A stretch of DNA of 64,000 nt from Gordonibacter sp. Marseille-P4307 (GCF_900604965.1 NZ_UWPD01000001.1:1640834-1704833); one strand, 5' to 3'. Shown: positions 49,968 through 59,513, counted from the first letter of the stretch. Translations and numbers: made by a program. The notes: a model not told the origin generated them from the letters alone.

Positions 49968-52700
49968 CTAAGCCGTGGCCGACACGAGGTCTTCCATCGC
50001 CCGCGGCGTCATGGCGGCCTCTCCCCCGAACACGTATCCGAAATCGATGTCGGCCGCATGGCGGGCCACGAACGCATCGATGCAGCGCGCATCGTAGGCC
50101 CAACCGTCCCGATCCGTAGCGACGAGGATGAGCGGGGCGCGGCGAAGTCCCAACAGAGGGCCTGCCGAAAGCGCATCGTGCCATCCCTGGGCCACCGCAG
50201 CCCCCATGCCGTTGGCGCCCATGCCGCATTCGGCAACCGCCCATTCGGCGATCCGCAAAGACGTCTCGACCGCAACCTCGCCGGCTATCCTGCGCACGGA
50301 CCCCACGCCGCATTCGGCCAAGACCCGCTCGGCCGAAGGGCCCACCGCCGCCGTACCGCCCATGATGAACGCCCTATCCGGCTTCGCCTGCGCGATGAAC
50401 TCGATTATCTCGGCCCGCAGGTCGAGCCCGCCGTTGCGGTTGGCCAGCAGAATGGGCGTCTTGGTCGCGCTGGCCACCGGTGATGACGCCAAAGCGTCGT
50501 AAAACGACCCGCCTGTTGCGATGATCAGGTCCTTCGACCACGAACCCGACGACACGACCCGTTTAGCCGATTCGAGCGACGTCATGGCAGCGTCTTCTCC
50601 CGCCACGCGCTCGACCGAGGCGCCCAGGCGCGCCACCGCCCGCTCGACCGCCGGGTGAATAGCCGCCTCCCCTCCCATGATCAGCACCTTGGAGGGCTTG
50701 AGGCGCGAAAGTGACGCGCGCGCGGCGTCGGAGAGCCCGTCGTGGGACGTGGTCACGATGGGAGCCCGGTACGCGCCCGCCAGAGCCGCCGCCGACAGCG
50801 CATCGTAGAAGCCGTCGTTCGAACTGAGCAGCACCACATCGGAGGTCTGCCAACCCTCGGACACCACCAGGTAGTTCGTCTCCAGCGCATCGATCCCGCC
50901 CAGACGTACCCATGTGCACGGTTCGATGGAGAAGCGCTGGCTGTCGGCACTCGTCAGATCAGACGCCCCGGCTCCCGAAGGGCTCCACGCATCGCACGTC
51001 ACCGAACCGTCGTCCTGCACGGTAAGAAACAGGCTGGTCTTCTTGTTGGAAATCGAGCCGTCGTCGTACAGGAGCCACTGCGCGCTCCCGTCAGCGACGG
51101 AATCGGCGGGGCAAAGCGCCACGCCCCCCTTCGACTGGGGAGACGGCGCGTACACGTCCATTCCCTGTCGGTTGCGGATGCGATACGACCCATCGGAGCA
51201 GCCGATCAGGGAAAACGTAGCGAACGAAGAATCTTCGAGGCGCGCTCCCTTCGAGGATACAGAGAGGATCGCCCGCCCGTTTTTCAAGTTCACCAGGGAT
51301 TTCGGAGCCGAAGCCGCACGAAGCGAGCACCACTTGGACATGAAGCGTGCGCGAGCGGAGACCCAGGACGCAAGCGACCCGACCGCAGCATCGAACTCGT
51401 CGCGCCGGGCACCGCCCGCCCTGCGCCATGGCTCCGACCATATGCGCGCATCCTTCAGCGCATCGGCCCGCACCCGCATCGCCTCGTCGGTAATGAAGCC
51501 GTTCGCTCGGGAAAGGACGGGCGCGAGAACGTCGTGGTACGTCGCGCACAGCAGCTCCCAGAACTGCGGGATATCGCACAATCGCGCGAAAAGCCGGCAG
51601 ATCACGACGTCTCTCTCGCCAGGAGCCTCATCGTAGACGAGTTCGCGCTGGTTGGTGCGCGCCCACGAGCGGAACGGAGACGTCGTCTCGGAATCCGATG
51701 CCACGATGCCCGCACCGTTGCCGAACGCCAGATCGAGATCCCATACGCAGGCGGCGTGCAGCCGGTCGTTTTCTCCGTCCTGGTAAAGGTACACGTTCGA
51801 CACGCATGCATCGACGTCAGCCGCGAACTCGCGCACCAGCCAGTACCGGGCGATGGAGTCGACGTCGGCGAGGCTGCAAACGCCCTCCCAGTCGCCGCGA
51901 CCGCAGGCGTCGAGCAGCTGATCGTATGCATCGACGAGGCGGCGGCGCGCCAACTGCGTCAGGACGGGGTCATCGTCGCTGGAAGCGTCCTTCACCAGGA
52001 AGCGGCAGTCGTCGCTTGCCACCAGCACGTCGTCTTGCTCCGAATGGATATTGGAGATCTCGCACATGATGCCGTCCCCGCTCCTCAGAGCGAGGGAGCC
52101 CTTGGAGTTCTCCACTTTATGCGCGATGAGGTACAGCCCCAGATCGCTTCCGTTGCCGACCAGCCACGCGAACGCGGTATCGCACTGGTTTCCCGGCACT
52201 CCCATCTCGCGGGCGATCCACAGACCCAAGCGGTTGCGAAGGTGCGACGGATCGAACAGGTTCGCCAGCGCCACCCACTTCTTGGTGGGCGATCCGATGC
52301 CGAGGAGGTCCGTCTTCTTGGAAAAGCCGATCTGGTAGGGCTTTTTCAGGGAAGCGCCGACGTTCCAGGTCGAATTGCCCCTGCCCTTGATGGAGGCGCC
52401 CTCGAACGTTTTCCCGTCGACCGTCACCTCCGCCGCGAATTTCACGTCTTTGGGCCCGCTTACCAGATCGAACCAGGACCGCTGATCGCTCAGCCGAACG
52501 TCGATGAGATGCCCCGCCTCGTCGGCCCAAGCGGGGAGAGCGGCCTGCGTTCCGACCGAAAGCAGCGCAAGCGCCGAGGCGGCCAGGGCACCGCGACGGG
52601 AAAGCGAGAGATCGAGACCGAGTTTTCCCCTATAGCCACTGTACCCCACCTGTATCTTCCACCCCTCTCGTTGCGCCGCTCGAAAAGCGACGGCCCGCAC
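49968..52700 (-). CDS. Exported CotH-kinase-domain protein with ricin-like and cell-wall-binding-2 repeats
   Basis: This is a 910-residue surface protein. A Tat-like signal (LSRRGALAASALALLS) follows a 33-residue lead. A CotH domain covers about 65-420 (FEGASIKGRGNSTWNVGASLKKPYQIGF; LANLFDPSHLRNRLGLWIAREM; CVWDLDLAFGN). A beta-trefoil/ricin-like stretch is at about 480-600 (DGSYRIRNRQGMDVY, KKTSLFLTVQDDGS). Three cell-wall-binding-2 (PF04122-type) repeats, about 95 residues each, end the protein (KVLIMGGEAAIHPAVERAVARLG and two similar). CotH domains are protein kinases in Bacillus spore coats. The GTG at 52700 has AGGAGG 5 bases upstream. Confidence 0.85.
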   Translation of the reverse strand: MRAVAFRAAQREGWKIQVGYSGYRGKLGLDLSLSRRGALAASALALLSVGTQAALPAWADEAGHLIDVRLSDQRSWFDLVSGPKDVKFAAEVTVDGKTFEGASIKGRGNSTWNVGASLKKPYQIGFSKKTDLLGIGSPTKKWVALANLFDPSHLRNRLGLWIAREMGVPGNQCDTAFAWLVGNGSDLGLYLIAHKVENSKGSLALRSGDGIMCEISNIHSEQDDVLVASDDCRFLVKDASSDDDPVLTQLARRRLVDAYDQLLDACGRGDWEGVCSLADVDSIARYWLVREFAADVDACVSNVYLYQDGENDRLHAACVWDLDLAFGNGAGIVASDSETTSPFRSWARTNQRELVYDEAPGERDVVICRLFARLCDIPQFWELLCATYHDVLAPVLSRANGFITDEAMRVRADALKDARIWSEPWRRAGGARRDEFDAAVGSLASWVSARARFMSKWCSLRAASAPKSLVNLKNGRAILSVSSKGARLEDSSFATFSLIGCSDGSYRIRNRQGMDVYAPSPQSKGGVALCPADSVADGSAQWLLYDDGSISNKKTSLFLTVQDDGSVTCDAWSPSGAGASDLTSADSQRFSIEPCTWVRLGGIDALETNYLVVSEGWQTSDVVLLSSNDGFYDALSAAALAGAYRAPIVTTSHDGLSDAARASLSRLKPSKVLIMGGEAAIHPAVERAVARLGASVERVAGEDAAMTSLESAKRVVSSGSWSKDLIIATGGSFYDALASSPVASATKTPILLANRNGGLDLRAEIIEFIAQAKPDRAFIMGGTAAVGPSAERVLAECGVGSVRRIAGEVAVETSLRIAEWAVAECGMGANGMGAAVAQGWHDALSAGPLLGLRRAPLILVATDRDGWAYDARCIDAFVARHAADIDFGYVFGGEAAMTPRAMEDLVSATA

Positions 52701-52783
52701 GTCATCCTCCTACGGACGCATAAGTCATCCCCCGCGGATGCATAAGGATTCTACCATCTGACCCGAATCCCGCCGATTCCCCC

Positions 52784-53068
52784 TTGCGTGAACCGATTTG
52801 TGGGATTATGATGCCCAACCATAACCTGTGACGTGGAAGTAACGTCGAAAATCGGGCGCACAGAGATTCCGGGATGCTGAGAACCGGATCGCAGCGAATC
52901 GGCAAATGGGCCACTGAGGGCGCAGTCAAATGCTGCGACGCGAGAACGGCGTAACGGTTCTGGGGCGTGTTGGCGCCCCGAAAAGAGCACGGGTCAAACC
53001 GTGAATCAAGGTGGCACCGCGGGTATACAGCTCGTCCTTGACGTATCCATCGTTAGGGGCGTTTTTTT
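52784..53068 (+). promoter_or_regulatory. Promoter and tryptophan T-box riboswitch of trpBA
   Basis: There is a TTGCGT -35 (52784-52789), a 17-base spacer and a TATGAT -10 (52807-52812). The leader contains the T-box core AAGGTGGCACCGCGG (53008-53022), then a terminator stem CGTCCTTGACG/CGTTAGGGGCG (53033-53061, with wobbles) and seven T residues. Uncharged tRNA pairing with the T-box bulge would favour the antiterminator. TGG at 52907-52909 is a candidate Trp specifier codon; placing it in the specifier loop needs a folded model. Confidence 0.88.
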
Positions 53069-53092
53069 ATGCCCCGGAAAGGCAGGTCACCT

Positions 53093-54277
53093 ATGGAAAA
53101 CGGTCGGTTCGGAACCCACGGGGGGCAATACGTCCCCGAAGCGATCGTAAACGCGCTGCACGAATTCGCCGACGCATACGATCGCTGCGCGCACGACCCG
53201 GAATTCAAGTCAGAGCTGGAATACCTGTTCAACCAGTACACGGGGCGTCCCAGTCGTCTGTACTTCGCCGAAAACATGACGCGCGATCTGGGCGGTGCGA
53301 AGATCTACCTCAAGCGAGAAGACCTCAACCACACCGGGGCGCACAAGATCAACAACGCCATCGGACAGGCCCTCGTCGCCAAGCGCATGGGAAAAACGCG
53401 CCTCATCGCCGAAACGGGCGCCGGGCAGCACGGCGTGGCCACAGCCACCGTCGCCGCCCTACTGGGTATGGAATGCGCCATCTACATGGGCAGAGAGGAT
53501 ACCGAGCGCCAAGCGCTCAACGTGTACCGCATGCGCCTGCTGGGAGCCGAAGTGGTGCCCGTAACCGAAGGGACGGCCACGCTGAAAGATGCCGTGAACG
53601 TTGCATTCGGCGAATGGGTCAAACGCATCGAGGATACCCATTACCTGGTGGGATCGGCGGTCGGCCCGCACCCCTTCCCCCTTGTGGTCCGCGACTTCCA
53701 ATCGGTCATCTCGCGCGAAGTGAAAGACGAGCTGATGCGCCGGGAAGGGCGCCTACCCGACGCGGTGATGGCCTGCCTGGGCGGCGGAAGCAACGCCATC
53801 GGGTCGTTCTACCACTTCATCGACGATCCGTCCGTGCGCCTCATCGGCTGCGAGGGCGCAGGGCACGGCGTTGACTCCCCCGACACCGCGGCCACTTTGA
53901 CCACCGGAAAAACCGGAATCTTCCACGGGATGAAAAGCTATTTCTGCCAGGATGAAAACGGCCAGATCGCGCCCGTGTACTCCATTAGCGCGGGGCTTGA
54001 CTACCCTGGCATCGGGCCCGAGCACTCGATGCTGAAGGATTCGGGACGCGCCGAGTACTTCGCCATCACCGACGAGGAGGCCGTAAGCGCCTTCGAGTAC
54101 CTGAGCCGCACCGAAGGCATCATCCCCGCCATCGAAAGCTCGCACGCCATAGCCGGCGCACTGAAGATCGCGCCGACCATGCAGCCAGACCAGATTCTTG
54201 TCGTAACCGTTTCAGGGCGCGGCGATAAAGACGTCGCCGCAATCGCCCGCTACCGTGGGGAGGCCATCCATGACTAA
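53093..54277 (+). CDS. trpB: Tryptophan synthase beta subunit
   Basis: TrpB condenses indole and serine to tryptophan with PLP. Its 394 residues have the N-terminal [13 protein letters not shown], the PLP lysine in [22 protein letters not shown], the phosphate loop [12 protein letters not shown], and the C-terminal VSGRGDKDV. The ATG at 53093 (AGG 6 bases upstream) lies just past the T-box terminator; an in-frame ATG at 53069 is inside the terminator T-run. It overlaps trpA by 8 bases. Confidence 0.97.
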   Translation: MENGRFGTHGGQYVPEAIVNALHEFADAYDRCAHDPEFKSELEYLFNQYTGRPSRLYFAENMTRDLGGAKIYLKREDLNHTGAHKINNAIGQALVAKRMGKTRLIAETGAGQHGVATATVAALLGMECAIYMGREDTERQALNVYRMRLLGAEVVPVTEGTATLKDAVNVAFGEWVKRIEDTHYLVGSAVGPHPFPLVVRDFQSVISREVKDELMRREGRLPDAVMACLGGGSNAIGSFYHFIDDPSVRLIGCEGAGHGVDSPDTAATLTTGKTGIFHGMKSYFCQDENGQIAPVYSISAGLDYPGIGPEHSMLKDSGRAEYFAITDEEAVSAFEYLSRTEGIIPAIESSHAIAGALKIAPTMQPDQILVVTVSGRGDKDVAAIARYRGEAIHD

Positions 54278-55115
54278 GAGCGAAACCACCCGTCCCGCCG
54301 CCGGAACCGACCGCTGTCTGAACGCAACCGAAGCGCGCATCGCGCAAGCTTTCCGCGCGCGCGGCAGGGCGTTCATCCCCTACATAGTGGCGGGGGAACC
54401 GTCTTTGGAACAGACAGCCCGCCTGGTAACGACCGCCATTGAAAATGGAGCCGACCTTATCGAGGTGGGCATACCCTTCTCCGATCCCACCGCGGAGGGC
54501 GAAGCCACCAAACAGGCGGGCCTGCGCGCCCTGAAGCGCAAGACCGCGCCCGACGACGTGTTCCGCATCGTGCGATCGGTTCGCTCGGCGGGTGCAACCT
54601 GCCCCATCGCGCTGGTATCGTACGCCAACGTGGTATTCGCCTACGGCACTGATCACTTCATGAAAGCATGCGCCGAAGCGGGCGCCGATGCGGTGATGCT
54701 TCTGGACGTCCCGCTGGAAGAGCGCGAGGAGTTCTCCCGACCTGCAGCATCCCACGGAATCTGCATTCCCAGCGTGGTGTATCCTGCCCCGGAACAACGC
54801 CTGGCGGAAATCGCACGGGCCGCCGAAGGGTTTATCCAGTTCACATGCCCTCCGGGACTGCCCGAACAGCACATGCGTTCCTTGGTCGAAACCGTTCGCG
54901 CACACGCGTCGGTGCCCGTGGCCGTGGCTTGTGAAAACGCCGACGCCCTCGAAGCGGGCGCGCTTGCCGACTGCGCCGACGGATTGACCGTGAACGCCGA
55001 AATTACCGAGCGCATGCTGAAAGGCGGACTGGAATCGGCCGCCGCCTACGTGCGAGAGACGGCCGCGTCCGTGCACGGCGTGATACACTCGAACCGACCC
55101 CGGAACCGATCGTAG
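54270..55115 (+). CDS. trpA: Tryptophan synthase alpha subunit
   Basis: TrpA releases indole from indole-3-glycerol phosphate and channels it to TrpB. The TIM-barrel features include [19 protein letters not shown], the catalytic Glu in [18 protein letters not shown], and [14 protein letters not shown] (catalytic Asp region). The C-terminal barrel phosphate site is divergent ([36 protein letters not shown]). At 281 residues it is slightly longer than usual. The ATG at 54270 lies within the trpB stop region (ATGACTAA), giving strict coupling. Confidence 0.93.
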   Translation: MTKSETTRPAAGTDRCLNATEARIAQAFRARGRAFIPYIVAGEPSLEQTARLVTTAIENGADLIEVGIPFSDPTAEGEATKQAGLRALKRKTAPDDVFRIVRSVRSAGATCPIALVSYANVVFAYGTDHFMKACAEAGADAVMLLDVPLEEREEFSRPAASHGICIPSVVYPAPEQRLAEIARAAEGFIQFTCPPGLPEQHMRSLVETVRAHASVPVAVACENADALEAGALADCADGLTVNAEITERMLKGGLESAAAYVRETAASVHGVIHSNRPRNRS

Positions 55116-55141
55116 CAACAGATTCTTCGAAGAGGGAAGAT

Positions 55142-55384
55142 ATGACGAAACTTGAGAACCACGTTCTGTACTGGCGACCCACCTGCCCGTTTTGCATGCG
55201 CGTCGTGGACTACCTGAACGAGCACGGCATCGAATGCGCTATGCGCAACGTGCTGGAGGATGCGGCTGCCTACGACGACCTCGTCGCCGTCGGCGGCAAG
55301 CGGCAGATTCCCTGCCTGGTGATCGAAGGCGAAGCGCTGTACGAATCATCCGATATCATCCAGTACTGCTCGCAGCGGATCTAA
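55142..55384 (+). CDS. Glutaredoxin-like/GST N-terminal domain protein
   Basis: This 80-residue protein with a thioredoxin fold has the redox motif CPFC (WRPTCPFCMRVVDYL), the cis-Pro segment GKRQIPCLVIEG and LYESSDIIQYC. Proteins of this type are glutaredoxins or GST-N-like oxidoreductases. The ATG at 55142 follows GAGGGAAG. It is 26 bases after trpA and may be cotranscribed. Confidence 0.88.
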   Translation: MTKLENHVLYWRPTCPFCMRVVDYLNEHGIECAMRNVLEDAAAYDDLVAVGGKRQIPCLVIEGEALYESSDIIQYCSQRI

Positions 55385-55439
55385 GTGCAGCGCATCGGCG
55401 CACAGGATAACTCTGCTATACTGGTTCGGCTGAATTCGT

Positions 55440-55516
55440 CGGGATGTGGCGCAGTCTGGTAGCGCGCCTGCTTTGGGAGCAGGATGTCGCAGGTTCGAAT
55501 CCTGTCATCCCGACCA
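55440..55516 (+). tRNA. tRNA-Pro (anticodon TGG)
   Basis: It begins CGGGATGTGGCGCAG and ends CATCCCG-ACCA with encoded CCA. The anticodon stem is CCTGC/GCAGG with loop TTTGGGA, giving anticodon TGG. It differs in sequence from the CGG isoacceptor at 26006. Confidence 0.96.
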
Positions 55517-55592
55517 TCCGGCAATTTTGCATTTCGGGTAATTGTCCTTGTTCGAATCGGCATTTAAGGTACAATGACCTACGCTTTGCAAC

Positions 55593-55666
55593 GCGGGTGT
55601 AGTTCAATGGTAGAACTCCAGCCTTCCAAGCTGATAACGCGGGTTCGATTCCCGTCACCCGCTCCA
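55593..55666 (+). tRNA. tRNA-Gly (anticodon TCC)
   Basis: It begins GCGGGTGTAGTTCAATGG and ends CACCCGC-TCCA. The anticodon loop CTTCCAA gives TCC. The D-arm and T-arm are canonical. It lies 76 bases after tRNA-Pro. Confidence 0.96.
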
Positions 55667-55727
55667 CGATCTCTCGAAGGCCAACCGCTCGGTTGGCCTT
55701 CTGTCGTTTACGGGGAAAGGACATGCT

Positions 55728-56333
55728 ATGAAAACCGTCGTCATCGCCACGAACAACGCCCACAAAGCCTCCGAGATCGCCGCCGCCCTTCCCTTCCCTT
55801 CCTGGGAGTTTAAAACCTTGGACGATATGGGTATCAAGTCCGATCCCGACGAAACCGAAACCACCTTCGAAGGCAATGCGCGCATCAAAGCGTGCGCGGC
55901 GCGGCGCGCAAGCGGAGGGCTTGCCGTGCTGGCAGACGACTCCGGGCTGGAGGTGGACGCCCTCGACGGCGCCCCGGGCGTGTTTTCCGCCCGTTATGCG
56001 GGCGAACACGCTTCCGACCGGCACAACAACGAAAAGCTGCTGGCCGAGCTGTCCGAAGTGCCCGACGAGAACCGCACCGCGCGCTTCGTGTGCACGCTGG
56101 TGTTCATCGACGAGGACGGCAGCGAGCACATCGCCCGCGGAACCGTGGAAGGACACATCGGGCGCGCGCCCCGAGGAGAAGGAGGGTTCGGGTACGATCC
56201 TTTGTTCTGGCCCGACGTTTTCGATGGAAAGAAAACCCTTGCGGAAGTATCCCAAGATGAAAAGGCCGCGGTGTCGCATCGCGGCAACGCTCTAAGAGAC
56301 CTGAGAAGCCAGCTCGAAGGGTTCTGCCGATAA
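55728..56333 (+). CDS. rdgB: dITP/XTP pyrophosphatase (RdgB/HAM1 family)
   Basis: This enzyme hydrolyses non-canonical purine NTPs to keep them out of DNA. Its 201 residues contain VVIATNNAHKASEIAAAL, the catalytic DDSGLEVDALDGAPGVFSARYAGE, EGHIGRAPRGEGGFGYDPLFW and the C-terminal SHRGNALRDLR. The ATG at 55728 follows AAAGGAC. It is followed 11 bases later by ybaK. Confidence 0.95.
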   Translation: MKTVVIATNNAHKASEIAAALPFPSWEFKTLDDMGIKSDPDETETTFEGNARIKACAARRASGGLAVLADDSGLEVDALDGAPGVFSARYAGEHASDRHNNEKLLAELSEVPDENRTARFVCTLVFIDEDGSEHIARGTVEGHIGRAPRGEGGFGYDPLFWPDVFDGKKTLAEVSQDEKAAVSHRGNALRDLRSQLEGFCR

Positions 56334-56344
56334 GGGGATCCAAC

Positions 56345-56830
56345 ATGGGAAAGCGAGTGAACGATAAGAAGACCAACGCCCAACGCGAGGTGGAGGCAAG
56401 CGGATGCGAATTCGCCTTCCACACCTACGATCCCGAACAGGCGGTGTCGGGAACGGATGTAGCCGCAACGCTGGGTCAGAACCCCGATCAGGTGTTTAAG
56501 ACGCTGGTCACCCGAGCGAAGTCGGGTAGCCATTACGTGTTCATGGTACCCGTCGAATGCGAGCTGGACCTGAAGAAGGCCGCAAGCGCAGTTGGAGAGA
56601 AAGCCGTCCAGATGATACGGGAGCGCGAGCTTCTTCCCCTTACCGGATACGTGCACGGGGGCTGCTCTCCCCTGGGCATGAAGAAGACGTTTCCCGCAGT
56701 TGCCGACGAAACCGCCCGGCTGTTCGACCGCATCGTCTTCTCGGGGGGACGTCGCGGAGCTCAGATCGAAATGGCAGCCGACGACCTCGCACGGCTGATC
56801 GATCTCTCCTTCGCAGATATAACCGGATAA
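56345..56830 (+). CDS. ybaK: Cys-tRNA(Pro)/Cys-tRNA(Cys) deacylase YbaK
   Basis: This trans-editing enzyme clears cysteine from mischarged tRNA-Pro. Its 161 residues show the conserved ALGQNPDQVFKTLV-like stretch with the key Lys, the GGCSPLGMKKTFPAVAD motif and SGGRRGAQIEMAADDL. Two tRNA-Pro genes are in the window, one just upstream. The ATG at 56345 follows AAGGGG. Confidence 0.93.
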   Translation: MGKRVNDKKTNAQREVEASGCEFAFHTYDPEQAVSGTDVAATLGQNPDQVFKTLVTRAKSGSHYVFMVPVECELDLKKAASAVGEKAVQMIRERELLPLTGYVHGGCSPLGMKKTFPAVADETARLFDRIVFSGGRRGAQIEMAADDLARLIDLSFADITG

Positions 56831-56890
56831 GATCGCGCGTCATTATCCATATGTAGAGACGAATAACCAGGTCGTTGACGCAGACGCAAA

Positions 56891-56923
56891 TGGGCCGCAC
56901 TCCTGAATACAGGGTGCGGCCCA
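56891..56923 (+). terminator. Terminator hairpin after ybaK
   Basis: TGGGCCGCAC (56891-56900) pairs perfectly with GTGCGGCCCA (56914-56923). The T-tract is weak. Confidence 0.6.
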
Positions 56924-56962
56924 GCATAGTGCAAAAAGGTTTGAGCCTGTCAGATCGATACG

Positions 56963-57538
56963 CTACTCCTCCTCTTCTCGGCGCCTGCGTGCCAGGATTC
57001 CCACAGCCAAGGCTGTTCCACTTACCTTTGCAACCGATGAGCCCGGCGTGGTAGGAATCGTGTAGTTCGAATCGGCCATCTCAAGCCTGACCCCGTCCTT
57101 CTCGCTTTGGAGCATATCGGCCCGAAGCTGCACCTTGGAAGTGATGTCGTTAATAGAGGTGGGGTCGGTGACAGAGCCACCCGTCATGGCCTGAATGTTG
57201 ACCAGAATATGATCGAAGCTGTCCATAAGGGTGGTGTCGAACATCTCGGGCTTCAGAGCCTGGCCGTTCACCTTGATGTCTTTGCGATCCGACGTGCTTC
57301 CCAGAATACTGCACATCCGTAGGTTCTTCGACGATGTCCGGAAGGGCGATAGACGAGTTGGAAGCGCGATAATCGCCGGGTTTGTTGATAGTGACGGTCC
57401 AGTCTAGCAGGCCCAGCCAATCAGGCACGAGACCAATCCCACCGACAGCTTGCGCCGCGCGTAGCGCGGCACCTTGCGACCAAGCTGTTTGCGCAGGGCG
57501 ATAACACGCTTAAAGCTCTCCTGTGATGTTGTATCCAT
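56963..57538 (-). pseudogene. Remnant of a YSIRK-type, cell-wall-anchored surface protein
   Basis: Reading on the minus strand, an ATG at 57538 opens 44 codons with the secretion signal RYARRKLSVGLVSCLIG, which matches the YSIRK-G/S signal motif, then stops at 57404. A second frame (DWTVTINKPGDYRASN...IVEEPT) overlaps it from 57428. A third frame (57316-56963: CSILGSTSDRKDIKVNGQ...) ends in PTTPGSSVAKVSGTALAVGILARRRREEE, a sorting-signal-like tail without an exact LPxTG. At least two frame breaks and a large internal deletion join a head and a tail. The remnant is only about 190 codons, and such adhesins are normally many hundreds of residues. Confidence 0.75.
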
Positions 57539-57542
57539 GAAG

Positions 57543-57561
57543 CCCCCGCAATATGCGGAGG
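57543..57561 (-). terminator. Hairpin after the L,D-transpeptidase gene
   Basis: CCCCCGCA (57543-57550) pairs with TGCGGAGG (57554-57561), allowing one G-U pair on the minus strand. It follows the stop at once and precedes the YSIRK remnant. There is no T-run. Confidence 0.5.
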
Positions 57562-59271
57562 TTAGTAGTGCACCACAACGCAATCGCCAGACTGAAGGAT
57601 ATCGTAGAGTTCCGAGGCTTTAGAGGGCGCGAGGTTGATGCACCCGTGGCTTCCAAACCCGTCTTTGTACCGCGTTCCCCCGAATTCCGCCTGCCACGGC
57701 GCATCGTGGAATCCGATGGCATTGCCCTCGAACGGCATCCAATACTGGACCTTCGTGGTGTAGATCTTTTTCTTGCCCTCGTACCCCTCAAGCGTCGAAG
57801 GGCTTTGCTTGGCATTCACCCACCACACTCCCGGAGGCGTGGCGTACTTGTCGTCGGGTTTGCCCGAAACGATGTCGGCTTCCCAGACGATCGAATCCCC
57901 ATCGTAGAACCGCGCATGCTGCTCGGACAGGTCGACATCAACGTAGCGCGCGCCCCAATCGGGGCCGCCGTTAACCGACGCCTGGCTTCCCTTGCTGGCA
58001 AACGAGATCTCGATATCTTTCCGAGCGCCTTCCTTGACGCCTTCGATGATCTGATCGTGCAGATCGTCGGTATCCACGCGCCATCCGTACACGCCGCCTG
58101 AAACGGTTACCTCTTTGCCGTCGGGACGGGTGTAGCGTCGCTCGGAGCCAACCGTGTTGTAGGATGCCAGCACCTCGTTGATGCTCTGGTTCAGATCGTC
58201 CTCGCTGAACGTCACCTCGTAATCGTCGGAAACCGAGATCGACTTCGATATCGACTGGGAATCGATGCGCAGAAGCTCCTTACCCTCGGTTGTCAGGCGC
58301 AGGTTGGCAGATGACATTGTGGACGCCTCTTCAAGGGCCTTGGCAACACGCGGATCGTCCGCGCGCACAGTGGGCTGCTCAAGCTGCGCCTCTCCGATCG
58401 AGGCCGTATCGCTCATCGACACGATGGCTTTGCCCACCGCTTCCATAACCGCATCGATATCAAGTCTGGTACCCGTCTTTTCGGACTGGATCGCGAAGGA
58501 CTTTTTACCCGTATCGTAGATCACCTGGGCGTTGGTCGGAGCAGTTGCGGTTTCGTTGAACGCATCGACGGCGGCCTGCACCGACTGCCTCAGGTCCGTC
58601 GAGTTGTACGAGGCCACCAACAGATCGCTGAGGTCGTGATTGCGCTTGAACACCGCAACCGGCCACATGAACGGGTTGAGGTTCGCGTGCATGCTCTTGA
58701 CGACGGCATTCGCGTCGATGTTCACACCCACTTCGGAAGAATCGACCTCGTAGGAAAAGCCGCCGCCCGCCACGCGCACCTTGTACGAAGACAGGCTGGT
58801 GTCGATGGCGGACGACACCTGATCGGACGTCTTCAGAGATGCATCGATCGCGCCTATCGAGGTGCCCGGGTAAAACCAGTATGAAAACACCGCCGCCCCG
58901 GCCAGATACGCAAACAGAATCAGCCCGAACAGGGAACCGAGCACGATAGCCGCGATGCGCTTAGGCGAGGTGCGCTTCTTGTTTCTGCCCAGCGCGCCCC
59001 CTTTTGCCGCGGGGCTGTACAGGGGAATAACCGTTTCCGCAGACGTGCGATCCTCTTCGGAAGCGCCGTTGCAAAACACGCCGCCATCGCTTTCGGGTCC
59101 AGCGGATTCGGGGGCGTCGACGGCAGCGTCAGGTTGCGAAGGGGCGGGTGAGGCGGAAGCGCCTCCGGACGAGGGCGCAACGACGCCATCCTCTGCCGAG
59201 TGATTCAACGGTGCACTGGAAGGCGTTTTCGCGTGCTTCCCGTGCTTTGGATGCTTGCTGCGGCCTTTCAA
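57562..59271 (-). CDS. L,D-transpeptidase (YkuD) with PG-binding-4 domains
   Basis: This 569-residue, membrane-anchored peptidoglycan cross-linking enzyme has a cytoplasmic Lys/Ser/Pro-rich tail (about 110 residues), one TM helix (IAAIVLGSLFGLILFAYLAGAAVFSYWFY), and two PG_binding_4-type regions (about 150-430). The C-terminal YkuD domain has YVDVDLSEQHARFYDGDSIVWEADIVSGKPDDKYATPPGVWWV, catalytic His in IGFHDAPWQ and the signature SHGCINLAPSKASELYDIL (HxCxN). The start is TTG at 59271, with GAGGAG 12 bases away. It makes penicillin-insensitive 3-3 cross-links or attaches proteins. Confidence 0.93.
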   Translation of the reverse strand: MKGRSKHPKHGKHAKTPSSAPLNHSAEDGVVAPSSGGASASPAPSQPDAAVDAPESAGPESDGGVFCNGASEEDRTSAETVIPLYSPAAKGGALGRNKKRTSPKRIAAIVLGSLFGLILFAYLAGAAVFSYWFYPGTSIGAIDASLKTSDQVSSAIDTSLSSYKVRVAGGGFSYEVDSSEVGVNIDANAVVKSMHANLNPFMWPVAVFKRNHDLSDLLVASYNSTDLRQSVQAAVDAFNETATAPTNAQVIYDTGKKSFAIQSEKTGTRLDIDAVMEAVGKAIVSMSDTASIGEAQLEQPTVRADDPRVAKALEEASTMSSANLRLTTEGKELLRIDSQSISKSISVSDDYEVTFSEDDLNQSINEVLASYNTVGSERRYTRPDGKEVTVSGGVYGWRVDTDDLHDQIIEGVKEGARKDIEISFASKGSQASVNGGPDWGARYVDVDLSEQHARFYDGDSIVWEADIVSGKPDDKYATPPGVWWVNAKQSPSTLEGYEGKKKIYTTKVQYWMPFEGNAIGFHDAPWQAEFGGTRYKDGFGSHGCINLAPSKASELYDILQSGDCVVVHY

Positions 59272-59513
59272 AGAAATCCAAGCTCCTCGATCGCATTCAG
59301 GTAGTCAGAATATTGTATCAAGCGTTCGTTACACCGTTATGGCACATTGGGAACCTGACAGTAAAATCGTCCTCCGAACACAGCTTCGATAGAAGCGGCT
59401 TGAAGGAACGGGGGGAATGGGAATACGTGCGTATCCGCAGCCCAATGGACGCAGCGCCGTTTCCCGACCATCGTGCTATCATGCCCTTACGTTTTTGCGC
59501 GATGAAGGACACC
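59272..59513. other. Intergenic region, 242 bp
   Basis: This lies between the divergent L,D-transpeptidase and small-protein genes. The AT-rich segment around 59308-59330 may hold a promoter. Nothing else is recognised. Confidence 0.3.

Noticed and set aside
57150-57428. A separate 92-residue gene beside the YSIRK signal
   Set aside because: Its second half is nonsense after the frame break, and the matching surface-protein sequence continues in another frame. It is part of one pseudogene.
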